64,000 bases of DNA from Gelidibacter algens (lineage in GTDB: Bacteria > Bacteroidota > Bacteroidia > Flavobacteriales > Flavobacteriaceae), in assembly GCF_001678675.1 (NCBI RefSeq), contig NZ_LZRN01000022.1, positions 1-64,000 of the forward strand. The letters are read 5' to 3'. A program made the position numbers and the translations under genes. Below are positions 1 to 7,839 of this stretch, piece by piece (within the stretch, counting starts at the first letter, position 1; every line of letters starts with the position of its first letter). Below the pieces are notes generated by a model. The model was not told the origin of the DNA, made no database searches, and saw only the letters and a program-made list of their open reading frames with translations.

Positions 1-842
1 GTTCAATACCATTAGTACAGGGCTTTATCACCAAGCATCTTTATAATATTGAGCCAATAAAAGAAATCATCATGACTATCTTCCTTTCTAGATTCTGTGA
101 CAAGTAGATACAAAGATCTTTTTGTTAAAAAAAATTGGTGAGTTGAATGATATATTTCTTGTCCTCCAAAGTCCCAAATATTAATCAACAAATCTCGCTT
201 AATTTCTGGATTATATTTTACTGCTACTTCTTGAGGTACATTCCATTTTGCAATGTTAATCCCTTCGGTGGAAGTTTCATCTTCTAGTGAATAATTTTCA
301 TCTATTAATGCTTTTGATAAAGAAGTTTTTCCAACTCTCCCTTCACCAACAACGAGCAATTTTACTTCATATAAGTAATCTGGGTCTTTAAGTTCACGGA
401 AGAAATTTCTAATGGAATCTATTCCTTGAGATGCAATTTCAGGTGGCAGTATATCAAATGGATTGCCTGAAATTTCTAAAACATCTAATTGTTCCATATT
501 AGCAACTTTTTCTGGTAATTGCTTTAACTTATTGTTTTTTAAGTTCAAGTACTTTAGTCGATTTAGAGTTGCCAACTCATCACTTATTTTGATAACCTCA
601 TTATTTTCTAAATTTAATTTAGCCAATCTTTTAATTTGGCCAATTTCATTTGGAATTTCATTTATTTTATTTTGATATTTAATATCAATTCCTAAATCAT
701 TGCCAAAATCCAGAAATACAATGTTAGGGTTTTCAAAAAGTTCAGCTGGAATGTGTGTAATACCGCAATTACGAAAATCAAGGCTTGTCCATCCATGTTC
801 ACGGAAATTATTGATTTGCTTTTTTACTTTTTCAATATTCAT
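1..842 (-). CDS. LRR-Roc (Roco-family) GTPase, 5' part, frameshifted near window edge
   Basis: Leucine-rich repeats occupy about residues 35-135 (spaced Leu/Asn repeats such as LKYLNLKNNKLKQLP). They are followed by a Roc GTPase domain with the Walker A loop GEGRVGKTSL near residue 165 and a switch-II-like WDFGGQE near residue 223. Roco proteins are multidomain GTPases; the COR and later domains would lie outside the window. The frame stops at 12-14 with GDKALY-stop, which is not how this domain continues. Adding one C to the CCC run (plus-strand GGG at 20-22) gives GDKAPVLMVLN, a normal Roc G4 approach, so the gene carries a one-base frame break from a true mutation or a base-calling error. 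The start is the ATG at 842. Its target is unknown. Confidence 0.8.
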
Positions 843-893
843 ATTACCATAAATTACGTTGTACTTGAAAATGTTTCAATTTCCTTCAAATAA

Positions 894-1646
894 TTATTTA
901 AAACGTTTCAACGTTTCTTTAGTAAATTCTGAAAGCACCAATCGTCCACTAATTTTGGCGCGTTGTGCCAATAATTGGCCCCAATCTTCGGTGCCTCTCC
1001 AGAACATGGTTTTCATTTCGGTCATGGCTTTTGGGTTATAGGTTTTGAGGTTTTCAGTAAACTCAACCACAGCTTTATCTAAGTCTTCTGCCGAATCGAA
1101 CACTTTTGTATACAATCCTTTTTGCATTGCCCATTCTGCTGGATAAAACGTATTGGCATCGATGGCGATTTGCGACATAGCGCTCAATCCCATTTTGCGT
1201 TCAATAGCTGGACCAACCACAAAAGGGCCGATTCCGATATTCAACTCGCTTAATTTTATGGCTGCAAATTTAGTGGCCATACAGTAATCGGTAGCCGCTG
1301 CCAATCCGACGCCGCCGCCTACTGTTTTTCCTTGAATGCGACCAATGATGAACTTCGGACATGTGCGCATGGCGTTGATGACATTGGCAAATCCAGAAAA
1401 GAATATTTTCCCAGTAGCTTCATCATTAATGGATATCAGTTCCTTAAAACTGGCGCCTGCACAAAAGGTACGGTCACCGCCACTTTTAAGTACGATCACT
1501 TTTATGTCATTGTTATTCCCTGCATCTATTATAGTTTGCGCTAAATCCGCCAATACATCTCCTGGTAAGGAATTATGAGCGGGATGAAAAAATTCAATGG
1601 TTGCTACTTCGTTCTCTATGGTTTGTTTTACGTAGGGTTGTGTCAT
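894..1646 (-). CDS. enoyl-CoA hydratase/isomerase family protein (paa cluster, PaaF-like)
   Basis: Crotonase-fold protein of about 250 residues. The oxyanion-hole segment CAGASFKE lies near residue 65 and the GGGVGLA helix near residue 113. Of the two catalytic glutamates of enoyl-CoA hydratases, the second is present in SELNIG, but the first is replaced by Gly in GGGVGLA, so the chemistry may differ from simple hydration. It is the most distal visible gene of the paa cluster, so a role in the lower beta-oxidation-like steps (2,3-dehydroadipyl-CoA hydration or an isomerisation) is inferred from position. The ATG at 1646 is preferred over the GTG one codon upstream. A perfect 7-bp hairpin lies about 13 bases upstream of the start. 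Confidence 0.8.
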   Translation of the reverse strand: MTQPYVKQTIENEVATIEFFHPAHNSLPGDVLADLAQTIIDAGNNNDIKVIVLKSGGDRTFCAGASFKELISINDEATGKIFFSGFANVINAMRTCPKFIIGRIQGKTVGGGVGLAAATDYCMATKFAAIKLSELNIGIGPFVVGPAIERKMGLSAMSQIAIDANTFYPAEWAMQKGLYTKVFDSAEDLDKAVVEFTENLKTYNPKAMTEMKTMFWRGTEDWGQLLAQRAKISGRLVLSEFTKETLKRFK

Positions 1647-1658
1647 CACATTTATGTG

Positions 1659-1676
1659 TTCCCATGAAAATGGGAA
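1659..1676. repeat. hairpin in 5' leader of the enoyl-CoA hydratase gene
   Basis: Perfect stem TTCCCAT / ATGGGAA with a GAAA loop, followed on the plus strand by a T run. It has the same architecture as the hairpin before metF at 54305-54320 (CCCCAC / GTGGGG, GAAA loop, then ATCTCTTTT), so the two look like members of one small repeat family that sits just upstream of minus-strand start codons. Confidence 0.6.
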
Positions 1677-1691
1677 TCTTTTTATTATTAA

Positions 1692-1976
1692 TTATAAATT
1701 CTTATACAAATCCAACCATTCTGGATTAGTGTTTTCAATTAGTTCAATTTTCCAATCTCTATTCCATTTTTTCAATTGTTTTTCTCTCATTCTGGCATTA
1801 TCCTGTATGTCATGATTCTCAAAATATACAAGTTTGTCTAAATTATATCTCGCAGAAAAAGTATTTGGATGCGATTTGATTTTATGTTGATATATTCGTT
1901 CTTTCAAACGTTTTGATTGTCCTATGTAAAGCACTCCATTTGGTATATTCGTTATTATGTAAATGCTCCATGACAT
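1692..1976 (-). CDS. small GIY-YIG nuclease-domain protein
   Basis: A 94-residue single-domain protein. The GIY-YIG signature appears as IYIITN...GVLYIGQSKRLKERIYQHK, split over residues 5-35, with the downstream ARYNLDKLVYFE and E-rich helix typical of the UvrC/UPF0213-like superfamily. These stand-alone domains are abundant in Bacteroidota, and their cellular role is mostly unknown. Here it separates the enoyl-CoA hydratase gene from paaZ, is unrelated to phenylacetate catabolism, and is bordered on its 5' side by two inverted repeats (2000-2017 and 2018-2059). Insertion as a selfish or repair-associated cassette is an inference from that context. Confidence 0.85.
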   Translation of the reverse strand: MSWSIYIITNIPNGVLYIGQSKRLKERIYQHKIKSHPNTFSARYNLDKLVYFENHDIQDNARMREKQLKKWNRDWKIELIENTNPEWLDLYKNL

Positions 1977-1999
1977 AGATTGTATTTTAATTTTCGAGA

Positions 2000-2017
2000 C
2001 ACCCGATTTCTCGGGTG
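2000..2017. repeat. CACCCGA/TCGGGTG mini-hairpin
   Basis: Perfect 7-bp arms with a TTTC loop. It belongs to a loose family of CCCGA...TCGGG mini-hairpins also seen at 8129-8146 inside paaH, with related C/G arms at 46909-46924. It directly abuts the longer palindrome at 2018-2059. Confidence 0.6.
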
Positions 2018-2059
2018 CTTGAACAGTTCAATCTTTTATAAAAGATTGAACTGTTCAAG
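2018..2059. repeat. perfect 42-bp palindrome at the paaZ stop codon
   Basis: The 21 bases beginning CTTGAACAGTTCAATC are followed without a spacer by their exact reverse complement, centred at 2038/2039. The right arm encodes the last residues of PaaZ and the centre overlaps its TAA stop. It could act as a transcription terminator for paaZ or be a footprint of the GIY-YIG gene insertion. There is no long T run after it, so an intrinsic terminator is not certain. Confidence 0.75.
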
Positions 2060-4534
2060 ATGATGATTCAAATGTTTCCTTTCCAATAAATAAGATTCAT
2101 ATTTATTCAATTCGCCAAATACTAAATTTTTTAATTTAGATTCTGGATGCTCCTTGAAAAATTCCAAATACTTCTCTCTTTGCTCTTTAAACTTCTCTTT
2201 TGCCGTTTCCAAATCAGGATGTTTCAAATCTGCTAGCTTATCTTTTTCTAAGGATGGAAATTTGGTGTTTCTCGGGAATTTCTCATAATTATAAAGACTT
2301 GCATGGACCTTTTCCAAAATTTTCTCTGGTGTGGCAACGTCAAAATCCTGAATCTCACCAGCTGCAATCTTATAAGTATATTCCAAATGCTCCAACATGT
2401 GTTGCGGTGTCATGATGCCCCATTTTGGTTTCATGTCTGACGTTAATTTTGAAAGATACTCATCAATTTTAGCATCGGTCATCTCGATAAAAACGTCTTG
2501 TTTCTTCTGAACCATGGTCAAAATTGTAGCAACGGCTACCAATTCATCCTCTACATCGAATACCTCGACAAACCATTTGACAATGCCGCTTGGGTGTTCA
2601 GTAGAAACCACATCGCGATCTACTTTTTGTTTACAGGTCAATCGTACATAAATGGTGTCATTGTGATATAAGGGACGCAAGAATCGGCAATCTTCCAATC
2701 CGTAATTGGCGGCAACAGGTCCTTTATTAGGATACACAAATAAGCCAGCTGCTGCTGCAATAATGAAATAACCATGAGCGGTTCGTTTTTCGAAAATGCT
2801 GCCGTCTAAAGAGGTGATATCGGTATGGGCATAAAAATGATCCCAAGTAAGATTCGCAAAATTGATGATGTCTGTATCGGTCAGCGTACGCTTATGGGTT
2901 TTTAACGACATGCCCGGTTGGATGTCTTCCCAATGGTATTTGAACGGATGCTGATCAGCTTCTTTATATTTTGCGTTTGCCTGATAAATGCCAGTGATTT
3001 CAGTTAGGGTTGTTGGCGACCCTTGAATGGCCGTGCGTTGTAAATAATGTTTGATGCCACGCATACCGCCCATTTCTTCTCCACCTCCGGCACGTCCTGG
3101 ACCACCATGAACCAAATATGGTAAGGGCGAACCGTGCCCTGTGCTTTGTTTGGCGCTTTCACGATTCAAGACTAAAATACGTCCATGATGACTCGCAGCA
3201 TTGATGACGTATTCTTTGGCAATCTTATCGTCATTTGTAGCAATTGATGACACCAACGAGCCTTTACCCATTTCTGCCAACTTAATCGCTTCTTCTAAAT
3301 TTTTATAAGGCATGATGGTACTTACCGGACCAAATGCTTCGCGTTCGTGAACAATGGTATTTTGAAACGGATGGTCTGCTCGCAATAAAATAGGGCTGAT
3401 GAAAGCGCCTTTTTTAGCATCTGCGCCAATGGTTTCAATTTTATCTAAACTTCCGTAGACAATTTGCGCTTCTTTCGCTAAATCAGTGACTGAATCTCTC
3501 ACGGCTTGCACTTGTTGGTGACTGACCAAAGACCCCATTCTAACTTCTTTCAGCCTTGGGTCGCCAATAGTGACTTTATCCAAGGCTTTTCCAAGAGCGA
3601 TTTGAACATCTTCAACCAAATTTTCTGGAACGATGATGCGTCGGATAGCTGTGCATTTTTGTCCGCATTTGACAGTCATTTCATTTCTGACTTCTTTGAT
3701 AAACAAATCAAACTCTGGAGTTCCAGGAACGGCGTCTTCACCCAAAACCGACGCATTTAATGAATCAGCTTCCATAGTAAATGGCACGGATTCTTGAATT
3801 AATCTTGGATGCGCTTTTAATAAGCGTCCTATTTTTGCAGATCCTGTAAAGGTGATGACGTCTTGAGATTCGACGGTGTCCAATATGCTTTTAACTGTTC
3901 CGTTTATGATTTGCAAAGCGCCTTCAGGCAAAATACCGGATGCGATGATTTCTTTTGCAACCGCTTCTGACAAATAGGAGGATGATGGCGCTGGCAATAC
4001 AACGGCTGGAACACCTGCCATCCAATTGACGGCGCATTTCTCCAACATTCCCCAGACCGGGAAATTAAACGCATTAATGTGAACAGCGACTCCTTTTTTG
4101 GGCACCATGATGTGATGTGCCATAAAACGTCCGCCTCGAGATAAATCAATGGGGTCGCCTTCTACATGATACGGTTGATTGGGGAATAATTTTCTTAAAG
4201 ATGCATTGGCAAACAAGTTTCCGAATCCACCTTCAATGTCAATCCAACTGTCCACTCTTGTGGCACCTGTTCTATAACTCAATTCATAAAAAGATTCTTT
4301 CCGTTTCGTGAGATACAATGCCAGACTCTTGAGCATATTACCGCGTTCTTGGAAGGTCATTTTACGAAGCAGTTCGCCTCCTTTGGTGCGTCCGTAGTTG
4401 AGAATTTCTGGGATATCTAAACCTTCAACCGCGATACTTGAAAACGCTTCGCCTGTAACGGCGTCCAATATTGGTGTGCCTTCTTCAGTTCCTGTTGTCC
4501 AGTGTCCTTGAACGTAATGTTGTATTTTTTTCAT
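2036..4534 (-). CDS. paaZ: bifunctional PaaZ (oxepin-CoA hydrolase / semialdehyde dehydrogenase) with extra C-terminal DinB/DUF1569-like domain
   Basis: Ring-opening enzyme of the aerobic phenylacetyl-CoA pathway: hydrolyses oxepin-CoA and oxidises the resulting semialdehyde to 3-oxo-5,6-dehydrosuberyl-CoA. Residues 1 to about 520 are an aldehyde dehydrogenase with the catalytic Cys in VKCGQKCTAIRR. Residues of about 530-675 are a MaoC hotdog hydratase with LTWDHFYAHTD. The protein is 832 residues against about 680 for the E. coli enzyme. The extra 155 residues (from about 677) contain GIMTPQHMLEHL and end with KHLNHHLEQF, the histidine pattern of DUF1569/DinB-like four-helix proteins. The final codons and stop lie inside a perfect palindrome, and a hairpin lies 16 bases upstream of the ATG. 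The fused tail has no known function in this pathway. Confidence 0.95.
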   Translation of the reverse strand: MKKIQHYVQGHWTTGTEEGTPILDAVTGEAFSSIAVEGLDIPEILNYGRTKGGELLRKMTFQERGNMLKSLALYLTKRKESFYELSYRTGATRVDSWIDIEGGFGNLFANASLRKLFPNQPYHVEGDPIDLSRGGRFMAHHIMVPKKGVAVHINAFNFPVWGMLEKCAVNWMAGVPAVVLPAPSSSYLSEAVAKEIIASGILPEGALQIINGTVKSILDTVESQDVITFTGSAKIGRLLKAHPRLIQESVPFTMEADSLNASVLGEDAVPGTPEFDLFIKEVRNEMTVKCGQKCTAIRRIIVPENLVEDVQIALGKALDKVTIGDPRLKEVRMGSLVSHQQVQAVRDSVTDLAKEAQIVYGSLDKIETIGADAKKGAFISPILLRADHPFQNTIVHEREAFGPVSTIMPYKNLEEAIKLAEMGKGSLVSSIATNDDKIAKEYVINAASHHGRILVLNRESAKQSTGHGSPLPYLVHGGPGRAGGGEEMGGMRGIKHYLQRTAIQGSPTTLTEITGIYQANAKYKEADQHPFKYHWEDIQPGMSLKTHKRTLTDTDIINFANLTWDHFYAHTDITSLDGSIFEKRTAHGYFIIAAAAGLFVYPNKGPVAANYGLEDCRFLRPLYHNDTIYVRLTCKQKVDRDVVSTEHPSGIVKWFVEVFDVEDELVAVATILTMVQKKQDVFIEMTDAKIDEYLSKLTSDMKPKWGIMTPQHMLEHLEYTYKIAAGEIQDFDVATPEKILEKVHASLYNYEKFPRNTKFPSLEKDKLADLKHPDLETAKEKFKEQREKYLEFFKEHPESKLKNLVFGELNKYESYLLERKHLNHHLEQFNLL

Positions 4535-4549
4535 CCTATCCTATCCCAA

Positions 4550-4568
4550 CCCTTTCCAAAGGAAAGGG
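4550..4568. repeat. CCCTTTCC-AAA-GGAAAGGG hairpin, 5' leader of paaZ
   Basis: Perfect 8-bp arms with an AAA loop, ending 16 bases upstream of the paaZ ATG. A near-identical copy, including the flanking CTATCC, lies at 6230-6248. Related stems occur inside aroA (37822-37838), in the siroheme gene N-terminus (61997-62009) and upstream of tyrA (47871-47885). Confidence 0.7.
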
Positions 4569-4611
4569 CCTCTTTTATTTATTAAACTTTTTTACTTCTA
4601 AAAATTTCATC

Positions 4612-4644
4612 AGACCTAACAGGTTTTGTAAACCTGTTAGGTCT
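4612..4644. repeat. AGACCT-type palindrome, copy 1
   Basis: Arms AGACCTAACAGGTTT and AAACCTGTTAGGTCT with a 3-base loop. It is one of three copies (also 13538-13570 and 57396-57428) whose arm differences are compensatory. It precedes an RNA-like element starting at 4663, the same order as at 13538-13656. Confidence 0.8.
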
Positions 4645-4662
4645 TTTGTCCGAGTTAGATTT

Positions 4663-4810
4663 GCGTTAGCGATTACTCATACATTCTTATTTAATATTTA
4701 AGAACTCGTGAGTGCTTCGCAATTGAACGTTATGTTGGAGCTCCTAGAAGAGAGCGACAGCCGAAAGCCCGACCCTTTTTAGGGTAATCTGTCTGTGACA
4801 GGCAGGCGCC
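4663..4810 (+). ncRNA. candidate structured RNA repeat, copy 1 (interrupted)
   Basis: Starts GCGTTAGCGATTACTCAT and is closely similar over about 125 bases to the minus-strand copy at 54398-54522. It includes a TGC-TTC-GCA hairpin, a GAGCTCC...GAGAGC stem, GAAAGC, and a GACCC...GGGT hairpin. The expected 3' closing strand TAACGCC is interrupted after GGGTAA by an 18-base segment containing CTGTC/GACAG, and CGCC follows. From memory it resembles the Flavo-1 class of Bacteroidota RNAs; this identity is unverified. It lies in the paaZ-paaJ junction, antisense to the operon. Confidence 0.5.
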
Positions 4811-4814
4811 CCAA

Positions 4815-6032
4815 CTATTTATTATAACTCACATTTTCAATTATAGCGGCATACCCTTGGCCAACACCAATACACATGGTAATCAACGCGTATCTTTTTC
4901 CGGTTTCTTTCAACTCCAAAGCGGCAGAATACGCGAGTCGCGTTCCTGTAACGCCAAGTGGATGACCAATGGCGATGGCTCCACCGTTTGGGTTTAATCT
5001 GGAGTCGTCATCTGCTAATCCCCAAGCTCTTGTACAAGCCAATGCTTGGGCTGCAAAGGCTTCATTCAACTCAATGATATCCATATCATCCATAGTCAAA
5101 CCTGCTTTTTCCAAGGCTTTATTTGATGCATCTACGGGACCAATCCCCATGATTCTTGGTTCTACACCAACCACAGCTGAACTTACAATTCGTGCCAATG
5201 GTTTTAAATTATATTTTTTCACTGCGTCTTCTGAAGCGATGATTGTTGCTGCGGCACCATCATTTAATCCTGATGAATTACCAGCAGTGACACTGCCACC
5301 TTCGGCTTTAAATGCACCTCTTAATTTTGCCAATACTTCCAATGATGTGTTTGGTTTGACAAATTCATCTTTTGAAAATTTGATTGGGTCTTTTTTGCGT
5401 TGTGGAATTTCAACAGTGATTATCTCTTTAGCAAGTCGTCCATTTTCTTGTGCTTTGGCCGCTTTCATTTGGCTCCAATACGCGAATTTATCCTGATCTT
5501 CACGAGAGATATTATATTTCTCTACCAAATTTTCAGCCGTTTGTCCCATCCCATCTGTGCCGTATAATTTTTGCATTTTTGGATTGACAAATCGCCATCC
5601 AAAACTGGAATCGTACATTTTGGCATCGGTTCCAAAAGCAGTGGAAGGTTTCGCAACCACGTAGGGTCCGCGGGTCATATGTTCAACGCCTCCCGCAATA
5701 AACACATCACCATCACCAGCTTTTATCGCGCGATTGGCGTGAATGATTGCTGATAACCCTGAACTGCATAAGCGATTGACCGTTTCACCTGGCACTGTAA
5801 AAGGTAATCCTGCCAAAAGAGCGGCCATACGTGCCACATTACGATTGTCTTCTCCTGCTTGATTGGCGCAGCCCAAAATGACATCGTCATAGGCTTCATT
5901 TGGAATCGTTGGATTTCGTTTGACAATTTCTTCAATCACCAATGCTGCTAAATCGTCAGTACGAACTGTCGATAAAGCGCCTTGATAACTTCCTATTGGT
6001 GTTCTAATACCGTCTATGATGTATGCTTCCAT
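4815..6032 (-). CDS. paaJ: thiolase PaaJ (3-oxoadipyl-CoA / 3-oxo-5,6-dehydrosuberyl-CoA thiolase)
   Basis: Catalyses the CoA-dependent thiolytic cleavages that end the phenylacetate pathway, giving acetyl-CoA and succinyl-CoA. At 405 residues it is the usual length. The nucleophile Cys lies in VNRLCSSGLSA near residue 90, the NEAFAAQALA motif near residue 325, GHPLG near 355 and the second Cys in MCIGVGQG near 390. Placement between paaZ and the peptidase/paaI genes supports the pathway assignment over a general acetyl-CoA acetyltransferase. A period-7 array (6041-6075) begins about 9 bases upstream of the start codon. Confidence 0.93.
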   Translation of the reverse strand: MEAYIIDGIRTPIGSYQGALSTVRTDDLAALVIEEIVKRNPTIPNEAYDDVILGCANQAGEDNRNVARMAALLAGLPFTVPGETVNRLCSSGLSAIIHANRAIKAGDGDVFIAGGVEHMTRGPYVVAKPSTAFGTDAKMYDSSFGWRFVNPKMQKLYGTDGMGQTAENLVEKYNISREDQDKFAYWSQMKAAKAQENGRLAKEIITVEIPQRKKDPIKFSKDEFVKPNTSLEVLAKLRGAFKAEGGSVTAGNSSGLNDGAAATIIASEDAVKKYNLKPLARIVSSAVVGVEPRIMGIGPVDASNKALEKAGLTMDDMDIIELNEAFAAQALACTRAWGLADDDSRLNPNGGAIAIGHPLGVTGTRLAYSAALELKETGKRYALITMCIGVGQGYAAIIENVSYNK

Positions 6033-6040
6033 TTTAAATA

Positions 6041-6075
6041 TTGAATATCGAATTATGAACGCTGAAAATCGAAGT
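6041..6075. repeat. period-7 array, five nnGAAnn units, upstream of paaJ
   Basis: Units TTGAATA, TCGAATT, ATGAACG, CTGAAAA and TCGAAGT in perfect 7-base register. Facing TTC-bearing sequence follows. The same unit type recurs at 9042-9076 and 10898-10925. Confidence 0.7.
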
Positions 6076-6229
6076 TTTCATTCTTGCATTCATTACAAAT
6101 TCCTGTTTTATTATTTTAAATTATTTTTTAGAATCGAACTAACTTCAGTATTCATTATTTATCAGTTCGATATTGGATATTTTTGACGTTTCGAGATCAT
6201 TTCGATGCTTCTTTCGTTCCTATTCCTAT

Positions 6230-6248
6230 CCCTTTCCAAAGGAAAGGG
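6230..6248. repeat. CCCTTTCC-AAA-GGAAAGGG hairpin, second copy
   Basis: Same 19 bases as 4550-4568, here in the intergenic space about 90 bases downstream of the zinc peptidase stop codon and upstream of paaJ. Confidence 0.7.
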
Positions 6249-6336
6249 AACTTGTTTTTAGTAAGTATTTAAATATGTTCATTTAAGTTCTGAATTCCTA
6301 CAAATTAGGAATTCCTAGGAGTTTGTAATCTTTTTA

Positions 6337-7200
6337 CTAATTCACCAGTTCCGAAAACGTATCTCCTTGTTTGATGTCTCCTGTTTTGTAACCTTTCATA
6401 AACCAATACTTGCGCTGTTCTGAAGTGCCATGCGTAAAACTATCTGGTCGCACACTGCCCTGCGTTCTTTTCTGAATGGCATCATCTCCTACCGCATTTG
6501 CAGCGCTCAAAGCTTCGTCAATATCACCTTCTTCCAAATACTCTTTATTATAATGTGCCCAAACGCCAGCATAAAAATCTGCTTGGAGCTCTTGTGCCAC
6601 AGACAGTTGATTGGCGCCTGCTTCATTGGTTTGTTGTTGAAGTTCTCTCACTTTTTGAGAAGTGCCTAGCAACGTCTGCACGTGATGGCCTATTTCGTGA
6701 GCCGTGACATATGCAATGGCGAAATCACCTCCCTTAGCACCAAATCGAGTTTTTAATTCGTCAAAAAAGGCCAAATCCATATACAGCTTTTGATCTGCAG
6801 GACAATAAAAAGGCCCGGATGCTGAGCTCGCATTTCCACAACCTGTTGAGACAGCGTCAGTAAAAAAGACCATACCAGGCTCTTCATAATCACCGAGATT
6901 ATTTTCTCTAAAAATTTGATTCCAGTTGTCTTCAGTATCCACTAAAACGGCGTTCATGAAATCGCCCATTTCTTTTTCTTGTGGCGTTAATTCTCTTTGT
7001 TGGATAGACTGGGAGCCTGATTGTGATTGCGTGACTTGCTCAATAATTGGAGCTAACTGTTGCCCAGTTTCACCACCAAAAAGTTGTAACAGTACAACTA
7101 CGACTGCTATTAGTCCGCCACCTGCAGCTAACTTGCCTTTGGAGCTCATTCCGCGACGATCCTCCATGTTATCACTTTGTCTTCTACCTTGCCATTTCAT
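6337..7200 (-). CDS. neutral zinc metallopeptidase (YpfJ family), membrane-anchored
   Basis: YpfJ/KPN_02809-family protein of 287 residues. A short basic N-terminus (MKWQGRRQSDNMEDRRG) precedes one membrane segment at about residues 22-43, then a linker rich in Gln and Ser. The catalytic HExxH is visible as TAHEIGHHVQT near residue 167, with downstream LQADFYAG supplying the likely third ligand region. The catalytic domain would face the periplasm. The substrate is unknown. It sits between paaJ and paaI on the same strand but has no known role in phenylacetate degradation, so it may be a passenger of the cluster. Confidence 0.9.
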   Translation of the reverse strand: MKWQGRRQSDNMEDRRGMSSKGKLAAGGGLIAVVVVLLQLFGGETGQQLAPIIEQVTQSQSGSQSIQQRELTPQEKEMGDFMNAVLVDTEDNWNQIFRENNLGDYEEPGMVFFTDAVSTGCGNASSASGPFYCPADQKLYMDLAFFDELKTRFGAKGGDFAIAYVTAHEIGHHVQTLLGTSQKVRELQQQTNEAGANQLSVAQELQADFYAGVWAHYNKEYLEEGDIDEALSAANAVGDDAIQKRTQGSVRPDSFTHGTSEQRKYWFMKGYKTGDIKQGDTFSELVN

Positions 7201-7273
7201 AATTAGATGAGTTGTTATTATTCGTTAATCCTAAGTTGAACATCATGTTCTTCCAAACCTAAATTTAAGTAAA

Positions 7274-7690
7274 TTATTTTTCCCAATCTTTGCTGGTTCT
7301 ATAAACCACTCCTTTAAAAAGTGCCACTAACTCATCACCTCTCTTCACTTCGATAATATTAAAGCCCAACTTATTGTTTACCTTTCCGATCACTGATTCA
7401 GCCACGATATAATCTCCTTCATTCAATGCTTCTATATGGTTGATACTTGTTTCGATTGAAACTGCGTATTTCCCATGGGTATTGGCAGCAAAACCGAATG
7501 CCGTATCCGCCAAGGCATAACTAATGCCACCGTGCGCTTTGCCCATACTGTTCAGCATTTCTTTTCTGATAGTCATGGCGACTTTGCATCTGCCTAGTTC
7601 ACATTGTAGAATTTCTATCCCTAGCCATTGGCTGTAGGCATCGAGAGAGAGCATTCTTTTAGGTATGAGGTGTGAGGCAATAGGTTTCAT
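7274..7690 (-). CDS. paaI: hotdog-fold acyl-CoA thioesterase PaaI
   Basis: A 138-residue single-domain thioesterase of the PaaI type, with the conserved helix segment NSMGKAHGGISYALADTAFG at residues of about 47-66. PaaI hydrolyses stalled or ring-hydroxylated phenylacetyl-CoA products and releases CoA, protecting the pathway. The first dozen codons overlap a period-7 tandem array (7662-7689), so residues 1-12 are probably repeat-derived. An internal start at Met13 (MLSLDAYSQWLG) is possible. It lies between the peptidase gene and the remnant of a four-helix-bundle gene. Confidence 0.9.
   Translation of the reverse strand: MKPIASHLIPKRMLSLDAYSQWLGIEILQCELGRCKVAMTIRKEMLNSMGKAHGGISYALADTAFGFAANTHGKYAVSIETSINHIEALNEGDYIVAESVIGKVNNKLGFNIIEVKRGDELVALFKGVVYRTSKDWEK
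7662..7689. repeat. period-7 array overlapping the paaI start
   Basis: Units GGTATGA, GGTGTGA, GGCAATA and GGTTTCA. The last contains the start codon complement, so the array encodes the first residues of the annotated PaaI. Confidence 0.6.
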
Positions 7691-7703
7691 CCGTTCTTAA
7701 AAA

Positions 7704-7838
7704 TTATTTATTTATTCTTTTGACAATTATTGCACGTAAAGTTGTTATCATTTTAGACCATTCAGTTATCAATCTTCTGTTTTCTTCATCTTCTTCTGCC
7801 GTTATATAATTTCTCAAATTTGAAATGATACTTAAACT
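7704..7838 (-). pseudogene. 3' remnant of a four-helix-bundle (S23/IVP-like) gene
   Basis: Read on the minus strand, this space encodes about 40 residues, including ISNLRNYITAEEDEENRR, then a helix ending AIIVKRINK and a TAA at 7704. That matches the C-terminal helix of four-helix-bundle proteins such as the intact genes at 9094-9462 and 11790-12140. There is no start codon or N-terminal half; a stop lies just upstream in frame. It is bordered by period-7 arrays on both sides (7662-7689 and 7840-7867). Confidence 0.55.
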
Positions 7839-7839
7839 T

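Larger units (their letters stand above)
6033..6336. other. 304-base junction paaJ / zinc peptidase, repeats only
   Basis: No gene is seen. The stretch holds the period-7 array at 6041-6075, further loosely spaced TTC units to about 6215, and a CCCTTTCC-AAA-GGAAAGGG hairpin at 6230-6248. Confidence 0.7.

Noticed and set aside
4969-5496. Long plus-strand open frame opposite paaJ
   Set aside because: Its translation is low-complexity Ser/Ala text mirroring thiolase codons; paaJ motifs on the minus strand explain the region.
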